This document shows, piece after piece, positions 5,459-5,634 of a stretch of DNA of 5,634 bases (position 1 is the first letter of the stretch; every line of letters begins with the position of its first letter). The position numbers and the translations under genes are program-made. This DNA comes from Streptomyces violaceus (GTDB taxonomy: Bacteria > Actinomycetota > Actinomycetes > Streptomycetales > Streptomycetaceae), in assembly GCA_000715635.1 (NCBI GenBank), contig KL569179.1, positions 8,392-14,025 of the forward strand, in the 5' to 3' direction. Below the pieces are notes generated by a model that searched no databases, was not told the origin of the DNA, and was given only the letters and a program-made list of their open reading frames with translations.

Positions 5459-5608
5459 AGGTGTTCCGTCCCTCTCTTGTCGCGGTCATTGTCACCCGGG
5501 GCATCGGGCGGCGGGTGGGGCGGGGCGTACGGTGTTCTCGACAGACCGGCGGCCTGGGGCGACACTTGTGCGGCCCCCCGGTGGCCCCCGCTTCAGGCCC
5601 TAGAGGAA
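5459..5608. other. Upstream region of cofC, no gene seen
   Basis: These 150 bases must contain the cofC promoter and probably part of the region upstream of a plus-strand neighbour (an acyltransferase gene is next in S. coelicolor, from memory). I found no convincing -35/-10 pair. A very weak plus-strand candidate is TCGACA around 5538 followed by ACACTT. No coding frame here has convincing support. Confidence 0.4.
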
Positions 5609-5634
5609 CTGTCTCTTATACACATCTCTGATGG
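5609..5634. other. Sequencing adapter remnant (Tn5 mosaic end + 454/Nextera primer)
   Basis: CTGTCTCTTATACACATCT (5609-5627) is exactly the 19-bp hyperactive Tn5 mosaic end used in Nextera tagmentation. The next seven bases, CTGATGG, are the start of the reverse complement of the 454 primer-A tail (GCCTCCCTCGCGCCATCAG) attached to that mosaic end in early Epicentre Nextera kits. Genomic sequence therefore stops near 5608, at a contig end. It is also AT-rich, unlike the rest of the window. Confidence 0.96.

Noticed and set aside
5609..5627. Tn5/IS50-like mosaic end as evidence of a real transposon
   Set aside because: It is the engineered mosaic end, not a natural IS50 end, and is followed directly by a 454 primer tail at the contig terminus: library adapter.
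1..5634. Phage, CRISPR, toxin-antitoxin or biosynthetic cluster
   Set aside because: There are no spaced direct repeats, integrase, nuclease, phage or biosynthetic enzyme frames; the genes are core metabolic and nucleoid genes.

Overview
The window looks like core chromosome from a high-GC actinomycete, almost certainly Streptomyces. The evidence is third-codon-position GC bias in every gene, a divergent IclR regulator / leuCD pair, and an HU protein fused to a lysine-rich histone-H1-like tail (HupS), which is typical of the genus. From memory, the order tRNA-Glu, ndgR, leuC, leuD, small ORF, hupS, small ORF, cofC matches the conserved SCO5552-SCO5558 neighbourhood of S. coelicolor. I could not search to confirm this.

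Layout: a short hairpin (4-33) precedes tRNA-Glu(CUC) (41-113) and its strong terminator (123-150). Positions 156-301 hold no gene, but carry what I recognise as a dispersed Streptomyces intergenic repeat (about 165-197) and a hairpin that probably ends ndgR. ndgR (302-1018, minus) is transcribed away from leuC-leuD (1215-2645 and 2652-3245, plus). The 196-base gap between them carries a long near-perfect inverted repeat (1027-1055) that overlaps a good candidate ndgR promoter. leuCD ends in a perfect 14-bp hairpin (3305-3337). Positions 3338-3472 show no supportable feature. A 26-bp near-perfect palindrome (3473-3498) follows, then a 76-codon gene of unknown function (3523-3753), then a recognisable promoter (3810-3838) and hupS (3890-4534). 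A 12-bp hairpin (4558-4586) separates hupS from a convergent minus-strand pair, cofC (4820-5458) and a 67-codon OB-fold-like small gene (4607-4810), nine bases apart. Positions 5459-5608 are non-coding.

How the parts work together: LeuC and LeuD are the two subunits of isopropylmalate isomerase in leucine biosynthesis. NdgR (AreB in S. clavuligerus) is the known amino-acid-responsive IclR regulator of this operon, and the palindrome beside it is its obvious candidate operator. HupS is a nucleoid protein, and CofC/FbiD makes the activated precursor of coenzyme F420; these look like positional neighbours, not one pathway.

The final 26 bases (5609-5634) are not genomic. They match the Tn5 mosaic end plus the start of an Epicentre Nextera/454 adapter, so biological sequence ends near 5608. 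I found no new multi-gene system. The items most worth a second look are the two palindromes, the two small unknown proteins and the adapter remnant.
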